A model generated the notes under the pieces. That model did not search any database, had not been told where the DNA came from, and was given only the letters and a program-made list of their open reading frames with translations. A DNA stretch of 24,424 nucleotides from Pusillimonas sp. UBA6240 (GTDB lineage: Bacteria > Pseudomonadota > Gammaproteobacteria > Burkholderiales > Burkholderiaceae_B). Each line of letters opens with the position of its first letter. Position 1 is the stretch's first letter. The DNA lies in contig DJWC01000154.1 in assembly GCA_002441445.1 (NCBI GenBank), forward strand, positions 1 through 24,424. Direction: 5' to 3'. Both the position numbers and the translations under genes were made by a program. This document shows positions 1 to 7,029 of the stretch, in pieces.

Positions 1-242
1 GCGTTTTCCTGGAACATGAGGGTGCGTTCTGGGTTCGGCCCCTGGATCGGAGCGCCGTCGGCGAGTATCGCCCCCTGGCTGGGTTTTTCGAGCCCGGCGG
101 CGATGTGCAGCAAGGTGGATTTCCCGCAGCCGGAAGGTCCCACCAAGGCGACGAGCTCGCCGTCGTCTATCTCGCGGCTGAAGTCCTGGATGACGCGCAG
201 GCCGGAGAATTCCTTCTGTATATTCTGGAAAGACAGCTTCAT
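1..242 (-). CDS. ABC transporter ATP-binding protein, NitT/TauT/SsuB type (partial, N-terminal 80 residues)
   Basis: This is the beginning of an ATPase subunit that would power an ABC importer at the inner membrane. The visible protein starts MKLSFQNIQKEFSGLRVIQDF. It has a clear Walker A motif GPSGCGKST at about residues 34-42, followed by LLHIAAGLEKPSQG, and reaches the Q-loop (MFQEN) where the window ends. The LLHIAAGLEKPSQG and GPNPERTLMFQEN phrasing is typical of the nitrate/sulfonate/taurine ATPases (SsuB/TauB/NrtD), but the substrate cannot be told. The signature and Walker B motifs lie outside the window. No good ribosome binding site precedes ATG 242. Instead an inverted repeat ends flush against the start codon (see 243-282). 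The start is chosen because the family's N-terminus begins here. Confidence 0.9.
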   Translation of the reverse strand, partial: MKLSFQNIQKEFSGLRVIQDFSREIDDGELVALVGPSGCGKSTLLHIAAGLEKPSQGAILADGAPIQGPNPERTLMFQEN

Positions 243-282
243 AGTAAAGTGATCACCGATTTGGTTATATCGAAACTTTACT
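243..282 (-). promoter_or_regulatory. Inverted repeat flush with the ABC ATPase start codon
   Basis: AGTAAAGT (243-250) and ACTTTACT (275-282) are perfect 8-bp inverted arms separated by 24 nt. A smaller CGAT/ATCG pair is nested inside. In the minus-strand transcript the 3' arm touches ATG 242, and no Shine-Dalgarno sequence is visible. It could be a translation-controlling hairpin or a two-half-site operator. The repeat is seen directly; the role is inferred. Confidence 0.4.
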
Positions 283-353
283 GAGTGCGCTAATACCCCA
301 CAAGAATTTTTATTGTCTTTGTATATGAATTGAGGAAATATAGAGTTGGATCG

Positions 354-384
354 CCCCCCGCGCCGGCCTCAAGGCTGCGGGGGG
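354..384 (-). terminator. GC-rich hairpin downstream of the AhpD-like gene (possible terminator)
   Basis: CCCCCCGC (354-361) pairs perfectly with GCGGGGGG (377-384), with a partly self-complementary 15-nt interior. It lies 9 nt after the stop of the minus-strand gene at 394. No uridine tract follows on the minus strand, so it does not meet the usual definition of an intrinsic terminator. It may block exonucleases or act in a factor-dependent way. Confidence 0.4.
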
Positions 385-393
385 TCTCGCAAT

Positions 394-996
394 CTATTTT
401 TTCACAGGCGGTACGAAAGGCGTCGGCCTGTCCATGCCGTGGTATTCCGGGTTGGGCATCATGTCGGTGCCGATGGCCATGCGATTGGACATATTGAAGA
501 AGGCCACGGTGTCGGCCAGGTCGAAGATGTCCTCGGCGCTGAAACCCAGGTCGCGCAAGGCCTGGCGGTCTTCTTCGACCACCTGTTCCGGCGTCTTGGT
601 CAGCTTCCAGGCAAAATCCAGCATGCCCCGCTGCCGCGCATCCAAGGGGGCGACGCGGTAGTTCATGACCATCATCTCGCCCAATTGCGGATCGCCCGAC
701 AGGGCCCGCACCGCCTGCCCGTGCGCCACCAGGCAGTAGTAGCAATGGTTGGCGCTGGACACCACTACCGCCACCATCTCGCGCTCCAGTTTGCTGAGCC
801 CCGACGGCGCCAGCATGAGCTCGTTGTACATGGCCATGAAGTTGCGCAGTTTATTGGGCCGCAGGCTATAGGCCGCCAGGACGTTGGGCACGAAGCCCAG
901 TTTGTCCACGCACTTCTGGAATACCTCTTGCAAGTCCGCATCCAGACTGTCCGCCGCGGGCGCCCCCGTGGCTGCTATGTGGTTCGGCTGAGGCAT
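394..996 (-). CDS. AhpD/carboxymuconolactone decarboxylase-family protein (peroxidase-related enzyme)
   Basis: A 200-residue protein of the AhpD-like, all-helical superfamily. The core motif is visible as SSANHCYYCLVAHG: a CxxC pair followed by LVAH, the redox-active cysteines and the proton-relay histidine of alkylhydroperoxidase-type proteins. The length and the C-terminal MAIGTDMMPNPEYHGMDR stretch match the 'uncharacterized peroxidase-related enzyme' group better than true 4-carboxymuconolactone decarboxylase. A likely role is thiol-dependent reduction of peroxides; the physiological substrate is unknown. The start at 996 is preferred over the upstream ATG at 1014 because AAGGAGA sits about 6 nt before it on the minus strand. 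It is separated from the ABC ATPase by 151 nt, so co-transcription is uncertain. Confidence 0.8.
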   Translation of the reverse strand: MPQPNHIAATGAPAADSLDADLQEVFQKCVDKLGFVPNVLAAYSLRPNKLRNFMAMYNELMLAPSGLSKLEREMVAVVVSSANHCYYCLVAHGQAVRALSGDPQLGEMMVMNYRVAPLDARQRGMLDFAWKLTKTPEQVVEEDRQALRDLGFSAEDIFDLADTVAFFNMSNRMAIGTDMMPNPEYHGMDRPTPFVPPVKK

Positions 997-1120
997 GCCT
1001 GGTCTCCTTGTCATTCCATTATTGCCATCGATGGATATTGCTAGGATAACGGCTCCAGGCGAACGATGCCAGCATAGGCACGCCGTGCGCGCCCAGGTGG
1101 CGCGCGAGCAAGCGCCGCAT

Positions 1121-1152
1121 GGCCGCGTAAAGCATCGCCCAGCATCGCGGCC
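1121..1152 (-). other. Hairpin directly after the VOC-like gene
   Basis: GGCCGCG (1121-1127) and CGCGGCC (1146-1152) form a 7-bp stem. The 18-nt loop overlaps a direct repeat of AGCATCGC (1131-1138 and 1141-1148). It starts immediately after the stop codon of the minus-strand gene at 1153. There is no uridine run, so a terminator role is only possible. Confidence 0.25.
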
Positions 1153-1632
1153 TCAGCCGCGCCGAGCCGCCTCTATCGCAGCAACGTCGATCTTTCTCAT
1201 ATCCATCATGGCGTCGAACGCGCGCTTGGCGGCCGCTCGGTCAGGGCCGGTGACCGCGTCCATCAAGACGCGCGGCGTGATCTGCCATGACACGCCCCAT
1301 TTATCCTTGCACCAGCCGCAGGCGCTTTCCTCGCCGCCGTTCTCGACGATCGCGTTCCACAAACGATCCGTCTCGGCCTGATCATCCGTTGCAACCTGGA
1401 ACGAGAACGCCTCGTTGTGCTTGAAGGCCGGCCCGCCGTTCAGGCCGAGGCACGGAATGCCCATTACCTTGAACTCCACCATCAAGACATCGTCCTCCTT
1501 GCCGGACGGAAAGTCGCCGGGCGCGCGATGGACCGCCACCACCGCGCTGTCGGGAAAGGTCGCGGCATAGAAAGTTGCGGCTTCCAAAGCGGCGCCGTCA
1601 TACCAAAGACAAACTGTGTTCTTGCTCATCAT
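1153..1632 (-). CDS. VOC-superfamily protein, PhnB-like (3-demethylubiquinone-9 3-methyltransferase domain)
   Basis: A 159-residue protein of the vicinal-oxygen-chelate fold, in the group usually named PhnB-like or 3-dmu-9_3-mt. Typical phrases are CLWYDGAALEAATFYAATFPDS near the N-terminus, then VMGIPCLGLNGGP and the C-terminal half WGVSWQITPRVLMDAV. The family name is misleading: most members have no proven methyltransferase activity, and some resemble glyoxalase or resistance proteins. The start at 1632 has GGAG about 7 nt upstream (AGGAGAACCGGG), which rules out the longer reading to 1710. A second ATG follows directly at 1629. It lies 34 nt after the DinB-like gene on the same strand, so the two probably form one transcript. 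Confidence 0.8.
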   Translation of the reverse strand: MMSKNTVCLWYDGAALEAATFYAATFPDSAVVAVHRAPGDFPSGKEDDVLMVEFKVMGIPCLGLNGGPAFKHNEAFSFQVATDDQAETDRLWNAIVENGGEESACGWCKDKWGVSWQITPRVLMDAVTGPDRAAAKRAFDAMMDMRKIDVAAIEAARRG

Positions 1633-1666
1633 CCCGGTTCTCCTGAATTGGAACGGATATATGCGT

Positions 1667-2179
1667 CTATGATGGCTGCAGTTGGCAGCCCTCGCGAGCG
1701 GCATCCTCAAGGAAGTCGGTGACCGAATCGCGGCTGGGGGCGATGCCCTTCAATTGAAGAACCGCGCCCGCATTGCCCCTATGATACGTTCCATGCATGC
1801 AGACGTGCAGGATGATTTCACCGCGCCGCATACGCGCAGGCTTGCCGCTGGTGAAGACGAAATCGATTGCCTGCTCGAAATCGTCGTCCGCCAGGCTATC
1901 CACGTAAGACACATACCAGTCATCGACCTCTTTGGCACTGCTCGCCAGCTCCTGCAAGCCGGGTATTTTTTCAGACTTCGGCGCCTGAAATGAATGAGGC
2001 ACGCCCTGCAGATGGGCCTGGAATATTTTATCGACCGCATGCATATGGTCGAAGATGCGCAGCATGATCGCGGCCTCTTGCTCGGACAAGCGGGCAAAGT
2101 TCCGGCTGACAGCGTCATAGAGGCCGCGATCGGCCCATTGCTTGACGGCAACAAGCTGAGAATAAGACTGATAACTCAT
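1667..2179 (-). CDS. DinB-family protein
   Basis: A 170-residue protein of the DinB/YfiT-like four-helix superfamily, putative metal-dependent enzymes that include thiol S-transferases. The expected histidine pattern is seen: histidines in helix two (FDHMHAVDKIFQAHLQG) and the signature HVCMHGTYHRGNAGAVLQLKG, matching the family's H-x(n)-H-xxxH-R-G pattern. Typical length is 150-175. The start at 2179 is taken because AAGGAAA lies about 8 nt upstream; an in-frame TTG at 2185 is less likely. It is the first gene of a pair with the VOC-like gene and is divergent from the TetR regulator, which may control it. Function in the cell is unknown, but DinB plus VOC pairs suggest handling of a small toxic or electrophilic compound. 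Confidence 0.8.
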   Translation of the reverse strand: MSYQSYSQLVAVKQWADRGLYDAVSRNFARLSEQEAAIMLRIFDHMHAVDKIFQAHLQGVPHSFQAPKSEKIPGLQELASSAKEVDDWYVSYVDSLADDDFEQAIDFVFTSGKPARMRRGEIILHVCMHGTYHRGNAGAVLQLKGIAPSRDSVTDFLEDAAREGCQLQPS

Positions 2180-2249
2180 AAGCAATTTCCTTTCAAGCCA
2201 AGATGCACTTTGATTAACCTGGCCTCTCCTTTTCCTTCCGCTCAGCCCC

Positions 2250-2255
2250 TATAAT
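2250..2255 (+). promoter_or_regulatory. Candidate -10 box (TATAAT) for the TetR gene
   Basis: A perfect TATAAT lies 47 nt before the TetR start codon. No convincing -35 hexamer is found 16-18 nt upstream, so the promoter would be weak or activator-assisted. It sits in the divergent gap between the DinB-like and TetR genes. Confidence 0.4.
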
Positions 2256-2264
2256 ATGAGCGAT

Positions 2265-2290
2265 TACTCGCATTTGCATACTCGCATTTG
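2265..2290 (+). repeat. 12-bp direct repeat before the TetR start (possible operator)
   Basis: TACTCGCATTTG occurs at 2265-2276 and again at 2279-2290, a 14-bp period. It lies between the TATAAT box and ATG 2302, where a repressor would block both transcription start and elongation. TetR operators are usually palindromic, so a direct repeat would be atypical. An autoregulatory site is an inference. Confidence 0.4.
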
Positions 2291-2301
2291 GACTCCAGGA
2301 A

Positions 2302-2925
2302 ATGGCCCGGAAACCGCTCACGAAACCAAGAAAACAAGCGGCTCAAGAGCGATCGCGCATGACCGTGGACGCCTTGGTCGAAGCAACCGCTCGCATTTTG
2401 GTCGAGGACGGTTTCGACAAAGCCAGCACCAACCGCATCGCCGAAAAAGCGGGCGTGAGCATTGGATCGCTATACCAATACTTTCCCGGCAAAGAAGCGC
2501 TCGTCGCCGCGGTCATAGAGCGCCACGGCAAAGAGCTTATGCAAGTCGTGCGCGCCACGATGGCGGAGGTCGCCGCGCTACCGATGGAACAGGCGGTGCG
2601 CAAACTCGTCACCGCCGCCATCGAAGCCCACCGCATCGACCCCAAGCTGCACCGCGTGCTCGCGGAACAGCTTCCGCATACCGGCAGGCTTGCGGACACG
2701 GAAATCTTCAATCAAGAAACCTATGCCTTGTTCCAGGCTTTTCTCGAATCCCACTCCAGCGAATTCCGCCCAGTCGATCCGGAACTCGCGGCATTCGTCT
2801 GCGTCACCTCGATAGAGGCCCTGACACACACAGCCGTCCTGCACCATTCCGCAAGACTCTCCGACGCAGCCTTCGAAGCGCTCACCGACGAAGCCACTCG
2901 GCTCATCGTCCGCTACCTGCGGTAG
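2302..2925 (+). CDS. TetR/AcrR-family transcriptional regulator
   Basis: A 207-residue repressor-type regulator. The N-terminal DNA-binding domain is clear at about residues 20-65: MTVDALVEATARILVEDGF, then the helix-turn-helix KASTNRIAEKAGVSIGSLYQYFPGKEAL, which is close to textbook TetR. The C-terminal ligand-binding half resembles the group with EAHRIDPKLHRVLAEQLPH, seen in many uncharacterised proteobacterial TetR proteins. The start at 2302 has only a short-spaced AGGAA, but the HTH position fits. It is divergent from the DinB-like/VOC-like pair 122 nt away, the usual arrangement for a local regulator. The 12-bp direct repeat just upstream may be its own control site. The ligand is unknown. 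Confidence 0.9.
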   Translation: MARKPLTKPRKQAAQERSRMTVDALVEATARILVEDGFDKASTNRIAEKAGVSIGSLYQYFPGKEALVAAVIERHGKELMQVVRATMAEVAALPMEQAVRKLVTAAIEAHRIDPKLHRVLAEQLPHTGRLADTEIFNQETYALFQAFLESHSSEFRPVDPELAAFVCVTSIEALTHTAVLHHSARLSDAAFEALTDEATRLIVRYLR

Positions 2926-3049
2926 CTGCGGCGCCATCGCCGGTTGCAAGCGTACGTCGAGCGACGAAACAGAAAAGAAGAAATATCAGGTAGGAAACTC
3001 ACCGCGGCCTGAAGCGCACGCACCAGGCTGCCCGATGGCCTGCATGCTT

Positions 3050-3068
3050 CCTTCGCAGAACGCGAAGG
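3050..3068 (+). terminator. Hairpin after the TetR gene (weak terminator candidate)
   Basis: CCTTCGC (3050-3056), a 5-nt loop AGAAC, and GCGAAGG (3062-3068) form a perfect 7-bp stem in the 223-nt gap between TetR and the hydrolase gene. It is followed by GGCGTTTCCC, a poor uridine tract. It could end the TetR transcript before the next promoter. Confidence 0.4.
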
Positions 3069-3092
3069 GGCGTTTCCCTAAAAACAATTCTG

Positions 3093-3130
3093 TTGTCAAT
3101 GTCGAAGTCTTATATTGATATTGTTATAAA
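3093..3130 (+). promoter_or_regulatory. AT-rich promoter region of the hydrolase-receptor pair
   Basis: TTGTCA at 3093-3098 resembles a -35 box. About 17 nt downstream begins an AT-rich stretch with TATATT and TATAAA hexamers, in sharp contrast to the GC-rich surroundings. TTATA (3110-3114) and TATAA (3125-3129) form a small dyad that could be a regulator site. The exact -10 box cannot be fixed. Confidence 0.35.
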
Positions 3131-3148
3131 GCTGGCGAGACAATAATC

Positions 3149-5068
3149 ATGAGGGAATCTCAGCGCTGTGATGATTTTGAGCTGGACGCGGCTTCTGCTC
3201 AACAATGCGAAGCACAGCATGATCCAAATTTCGAGGACGGCGTAGTGGTGCATGAGGCGGCCGTCATGCGAGCTCGCGATGGCACGCGGCTCGTCATGGA
3301 TATTTATTTTCCCGCCCATCAAGGAATTAAGGCTGCCGGCCGTTTTCCTGTTCTGCTGGAGCGCACTCCATACAACCGGAAGTTGCCTCGATTTGTGGGG
3401 TTTGGCCGCGCTGCAGCGCAGCGCGGCTATGTGTTCATCGTGCAGGATGTCCGGGGCAGGTTTGATTCAAGCGGGCATTTCCATATGATGACGAACATCC
3501 CGACCGAGGGAGACGACGGTTGGGATACGGTGGAATGGATCAAGCAGCAGGACTGGTACGACGGACGCCTGGGCACGGTAGGCGGCTCCTTCAGCGCCGC
3601 TAATCAGCAAGCTCTCGCCCTGCTCAAGCCTTATGGATTGCGCGCACAGGTCCTGCGTGATGGCGGCAACAATTACTATCAACGCATGTTTCGGTACCAC
3701 GGCGCCTACAACCTCGGCGTAACGCTCGCATGGGCGTTGGATCACGGAAGCCAGGGGCACGAAGCGATGGCCGACCCGAGCATTGCGGAAGCGTTGAAAG
3801 AAATGGGGCGTTCGCTGGACAAATGGTTGGGCAGCAAGCCATTACGGCGCGGTCAAACCCCGCTGAGCCTGGCTCCAGCATACGAAGACGTTTTCTTTTC
3901 CATGATGGAGAAGACTGATGATGAACCCTATTGGCATAATCCCACAGTAAGGCTGGAGGGGCGCTGGGATGAATATCCAAAAGACGTAGCGATTTTGCTG
4001 ATATCGGGTTGGTTTGCTCATCATGCCAATGCCAACCTGGAAAAATTGAACGAGCTGGGAAAACGCAGCCAGCGCTCGGTCCAGTTATTGATGGGGCCAT
4101 GGGTGCACCACCCCGGCATGGGGGAAATCACCGTTGCGGGAGAAGCGGAATTCGGCATCGAAGCCGCCCGGTTCGGACCGGTAACGAAGCTATGGCTGGA
4201 CTGGCTTGACCGGCAAATGGGGCCTAGTCCTGTGGCCGATGCGCGGGAGGAAACAGCATTGCGCTATTTCCTCATGGGTACGGGAGACGGCCATCGCACC
4301 GAGCAAGGCCGGATTTTTCACGGGGGAGAATGGCACTCGTCCAAGGTATGGCCCCCAACCCATGTCAAGCCGGTAGCCTGGTATCTGCAACCGGACAAAG
4401 GACTGACAACGCGCCTTCCGTCAGAAACGAATGCATATAGCACCTATGAATTCGATCCGGAACACCCCTTTCCCACTATAGGAGCCACTAGCCAGCAGTC
4501 GGAGAACTATCCAGCCTTCATTCTGCCTGGCCCGCACGACCAGGTATGTCGGCCGGATTTTTTCGCATGTCGCGGGCAAAGCGGCCCATTGTCAGAGCGG
4601 ACCGATGTACTGGTCTTCCAGACGGCGGCGCTTGATCAGCCGATCGAAGTCACGGGTCCATTGTCGGTTCGGCTATGGGTTTCGTCCTCCGCGGCGGATA
4701 CCGACTTTACCGCTCGACTTATAGACGTCTATCCGCCCTCCGATCAATGGCCTGAAGGCTACGCCTTGCTGCTATCGGAGGGCATTCTGCGCATGCGTTA
4801 CCGCGACAGGCAAGCCAAAGGCGAACTCATCGAGCCGGGAAAAATCTACGAGATCGAAATTGAAATCAATCCAACAAGCAACCTGTTCAAAACAGGACAC
4901 CGTATTCGTCTGGATATTTCCAGCTCGAGCTTTCCTGGCTATGACATCAACCCCAATACGGGCGAGCCATTAGGCCGCCATACACATACCGTGCCAGCGA
5001 CGCAGGCCATATTTCACGATCACGCACGACCCTCGCAGATTGTACTTTTCCAGTCGATCCACCAATAA
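3149..5068 (+). CDS. CocE/NonD-family hydrolase (X-Pro dipeptidyl-peptidase S15-like)
   Basis: A 639-residue serine hydrolase-like protein. The alpha/beta-hydrolase part includes RDGTRLVMDIYFPA, LERTPYNR, the oxyanion region VQDVRGRFDSSG, and the nucleophile elbow GTVGGSFSAANQQ with Ser147. The GPWVHH segment (residues 316-321) supplies the expected histidine. The C-terminal third (ITGPLSVRLWVSSSAADTDF-like through TGHRIRLDISSSSFPGYD) is the jelly-roll domain of the PepX C-terminal family. The known family cleaves esters or amides, for example cocaine esterase and cephalosporin acylases; the substrate here is unknown. Unusually, the spot where the catalytic aspartate normally sits (GWYD) reads GWFA (Ala290). 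No signal peptide is seen. The Bug-type receptor follows at 24 nt, so this enzyme may act on what that receptor binds, or release it. Confidence 0.85.
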   Translation: MRESQRCDDFELDAASAQQCEAQHDPNFEDGVVVHEAAVMRARDGTRLVMDIYFPAHQGIKAAGRFPVLLERTPYNRKLPRFVGFGRAAAQRGYVFIVQDVRGRFDSSGHFHMMTNIPTEGDDGWDTVEWIKQQDWYDGRLGTVGGSFSAANQQALALLKPYGLRAQVLRDGGNNYYQRMFRYHGAYNLGVTLAWALDHGSQGHEAMADPSIAEALKEMGRSLDKWLGSKPLRRGQTPLSLAPAYEDVFFSMMEKTDDEPYWHNPTVRLEGRWDEYPKDVAILLISGWFAHHANANLEKLNELGKRSQRSVQLLMGPWVHHPGMGEITVAGEAEFGIEAARFGPVTKLWLDWLDRQMGPSPVADAREETALRYFLMGTGDGHRTEQGRIFHGGEWHSSKVWPPTHVKPVAWYLQPDKGLTTRLPSETNAYSTYEFDPEHPFPTIGATSQQSENYPAFILPGPHDQVCRPDFFACRGQSGPLSERTDVLVFQTAALDQPIEVTGPLSVRLWVSSSAADTDFTARLIDVYPPSDQWPEGYALLLSEGILRMRYRDRQAKGELIEPGKIYEIEIEINPTSNLFKTGHRIRLDISSSSFPGYDINPNTGEPLGRHTHTVPATQAIFHDHARPSQIVLFQSIHQ

Positions 5069-5092
5069 AATCCAAGCCGGGAGTATAGAGAC

Positions 5093-6076
5093 ATGACGAT
5101 TTCCACATCGCGCCGCCGCCTTTTACAGATGTTTGCGATATCGGCCGTTTACGGAACGAAGGCCGCAGCATCCGAAACCTTTCCCGCCAGGCCAATCAAG
5201 CTTGTCGTCCCATTGCCCGCGGGCGGAACAGCGGACGCGGTTGCACGGCGCCTTGCAGACGGCATGGCCAAATACCTGAAGCAATCCGTGGTCGTTGAAA
5301 ATCGCAGCGGAGGAGGTAGTGCGATCGGCGCGGCCGCCGTGGCGCGGGCCGATGCCGATGGCTACACTGTATTGGTGGGCTCTGGAACAACTCAATCCGT
5401 CCTGCCGGCAGTAATGAAATCACTGCCTTACGATCCCCAACGGGACCTTGCCCCGATTTTACTTATTGCATCGAGCGCCTACGTGTTCGTCACGCGTGCG
5501 AATTTCCCTGCTAAAACATTTAAAGAATTTCTTTCCTACGCCCGCGACCATCGCGGCGCTGTCTCGTTCGGATCCTTTGGAACGGGGAGCGCAAGCCATC
5601 TGGGTCTGCTATTGCTTCAATTGAAGACGCAGACCGAATTCCTGCATGTGCCCTACCGCGGGGGCGCGCCTGTACTACAGGCCTTGCTCGCCGGGGAAAT
5701 AGACTCTGCGCTGCTGACAGGCGACCAGGCGGAATATATTAATTCGGGAAAAGTGCAAGGGCTCGCTATATTAGGCCCTCGCCGGCTCGGGCCCTTGCCA
5801 GACGTACCAACTGCTGAAGAAGTTGGGGTGCCCGGATGGTCTGTACCAGTATGGAACGGGCTGCTCGTGCCGACGGGAACCCCCAAGGATCGTCGCGACA
5901 AGCTGCTGCTTGCGGCACGCGATTCTTTGGCCCAGCCGGAGATGGTCAAATTCCTACAGACGATCGGATATGAGTCAGTCGAAGAAAATAATCCACAAGC
6001 ATTGCAGCAATATTTAGCAGAAGAAAGAAAAAAAATCGACGCTATTGTGGCCGACTCAGGATTGCCTCGACAATAA
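5093..6076 (+). CDS. Bug-family tripartite tricarboxylate transporter substrate-binding protein (TctC-like)
   Basis: A 327-residue periplasmic solute receptor. The leader MTISTSRRRLLQMFAISAVYG carries a twin-arginine-like SRRRLL followed by a hydrophobic core, with likely cleavage near KAAAS-ETFPARP. Family hallmarks follow: FPARPIKLVVPLPAGGTADAVARRLADGM, VENRSGGGSAIGAAAVARADADGYT, LPYDPQRDLAPI, HVPYRGGAPVLQALLAGEID and the C-terminal PLPDVPTAEEVGVPGW. These are diagnostic of Bug proteins, which are greatly expanded in Bordetella and relatives. They bind carboxylates or aromatic acids, and the receptor alone does not reveal which. The permease subunits TctA/TctB are not in the window, so it is an orphan receptor. 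GGGAG lies about 9 nt upstream of the ATG. It is co-oriented with, and 24 nt behind, the CocE-like gene. Confidence 0.93.
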   Translation: MTISTSRRRLLQMFAISAVYGTKAAASETFPARPIKLVVPLPAGGTADAVARRLADGMAKYLKQSVVVENRSGGGSAIGAAAVARADADGYTVLVGSGTTQSVLPAVMKSLPYDPQRDLAPILLIASSAYVFVTRANFPAKTFKEFLSYARDHRGAVSFGSFGTGSASHLGLLLLQLKTQTEFLHVPYRGGAPVLQALLAGEIDSALLTGDQAEYINSGKVQGLAILGPRRLGPLPDVPTAEEVGVPGWSVPVWNGLLVPTGTPKDRRDKLLLAARDSLAQPEMVKFLQTIGYESVEENNPQALQQYLAEERKKIDAIVADSGLPRQ

Positions 6077-6225
6077 TTCCATCTCGCCTCAATGTATAGG
6101 CGGCGCGCGGCTTTACCGCAAGCGAGGGGCCCATGACGGATGGCCGTAAGCAGCGTATCGGGCCCGGCGCGACTATACATGCCACCCGAACCCGGTACAA
6201 TCCAGGACATATAGGAGACACTGCC

Positions 6226-6780
6226 ATGCCTACGGATTTTCCTGGTTTTTCGGGGCCCAGCGCCAGTACCGAGGCGCCGCTGGAGATGCTGGCGGCCTGT
6301 CATGTCCGCATCGAGCGCCAGTGTTCGACCTTGAAGCGGCTGGCGGAATATCTGCCGGATCACGGCAGCGATATGCAGGCGCGCCAGGCGGCGCGCAGCA
6401 TCATGCGCTATTTCGATACTTCGGCCATCCAGCATCATGCCGACGAGGAAGAAGACCTGTTTCCTTCCCTGATCGAGTCGATGGCCGGGTCGGACGCGGT
6501 TTGCATACATGAAATTATCGGCGGGCTCAGCGCCGACCATCGCGAGCTCGAATCGAAGTGGCGCGCATTGCGCGATGTGCTGGCCCGCATAGAACGCGGC
6601 GAACCGGCCGCGCTGGCGGACGAGGATGTCGATGCCTTTACCGGCCTGTATCAGCGGCACATCCAGCGCGAGGAAGACGAACTGCTGCCCATGGCGGCGC
6701 GCCTACTGGACGACGCCGATATCCGGCGCATCGGCGTGGCCATGCGCCGGCGGCGCGGCATCGGCGACGATATGCTTTGA
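6226..6780 (+). CDS. Hemerythrin HHE-domain protein
   Basis: A 184-residue helical protein with an HHE cation-binding fold, expected to hold a di-iron centre. Candidate ligands are seen in order: His26 (CHVRIERQ), His70/His71 with Glu74-76 (IQHHADEEEDLFP), His105 (SADHRELES) and His145 with Glu149/150 (QRHIQREEDELLP). Such cytosolic proteins bind oxygen or sense and repair oxidative or nitrosative iron damage; the exact role here is unknown. The start at 6226 is chosen because TAGGAGA stands about 8 nt before it. A longer reading from ATG 6133 adds 31 residues unlike the family. It stands alone, 149 nt after the Bug gene and convergent with the GntR gene, so it is probably a single-gene transcript. 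Confidence 0.88.
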   Translation: MPTDFPGFSGPSASTEAPLEMLAACHVRIERQCSTLKRLAEYLPDHGSDMQARQAARSIMRYFDTSAIQHHADEEEDLFPSLIESMAGSDAVCIHEIIGGLSADHRELESKWRALRDVLARIERGEPAALADEDVDAFTGLYQRHIQREEDELLPMAARLLDDADIRRIGVAMRRRRGIGDDML

Positions 6781-7029
6781 AGCTGCTGGTACGGGTCACC
6801 GACCCTGCCTGCGGCTTACCCTCCTGGCGTCGCTCTCCCGCCTTCCAACCGTCATTCTTGAAGCGGACGGCATTTGCTGTAGACAGCATTGCTGTTTCTT
6901 CCTGCGATCCATACCCCGCTTCCGGTTCAGCCTGGAAACCTGTGCATAGCATATCCCTTACCGCCACAAGCCAAAACAGGATCGCCTGAGACAAGGCTGC
7001 CTGAGCGCCCGCTCCGACATGCAGGTAAA
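6781..7029. other. Convergent intergenic region, no gene seen
   Basis: The 249 nt between the hemerythrin and GntR genes, which face each other, hold no supported gene. Short dyads occur: GGGTC-ACC-GACCC at 6793-6805, and ACAGC-ATT-GCTGT near 6885 followed by TTCTTCC, a weak terminator candidate for the plus strand. On the minus strand a small CAGG/CCTG stem is followed by TTTT near 6970. None is strong enough to list separately. Confidence 0.3.

Noticed and set aside
1025..1034. The palindrome CCATCGATGG before the AhpD-like gene as an operator
   Set aside because: A 10-bp palindrome is expected by chance at this length and no other support is seen.
2256..2993. A 245-codon plus-strand frame overlapping the TetR gene
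   Set aside because: It is out of frame with the clear TetR protein and is arginine/histidine/serine-rich, as expected for a shifted reading of GC-rich DNA.
6133..6225. A longer hemerythrin protein starting at ATG 6133
   Set aside because: The extra 31 residues are unlike the family and the ribosome site at 6226 is better.
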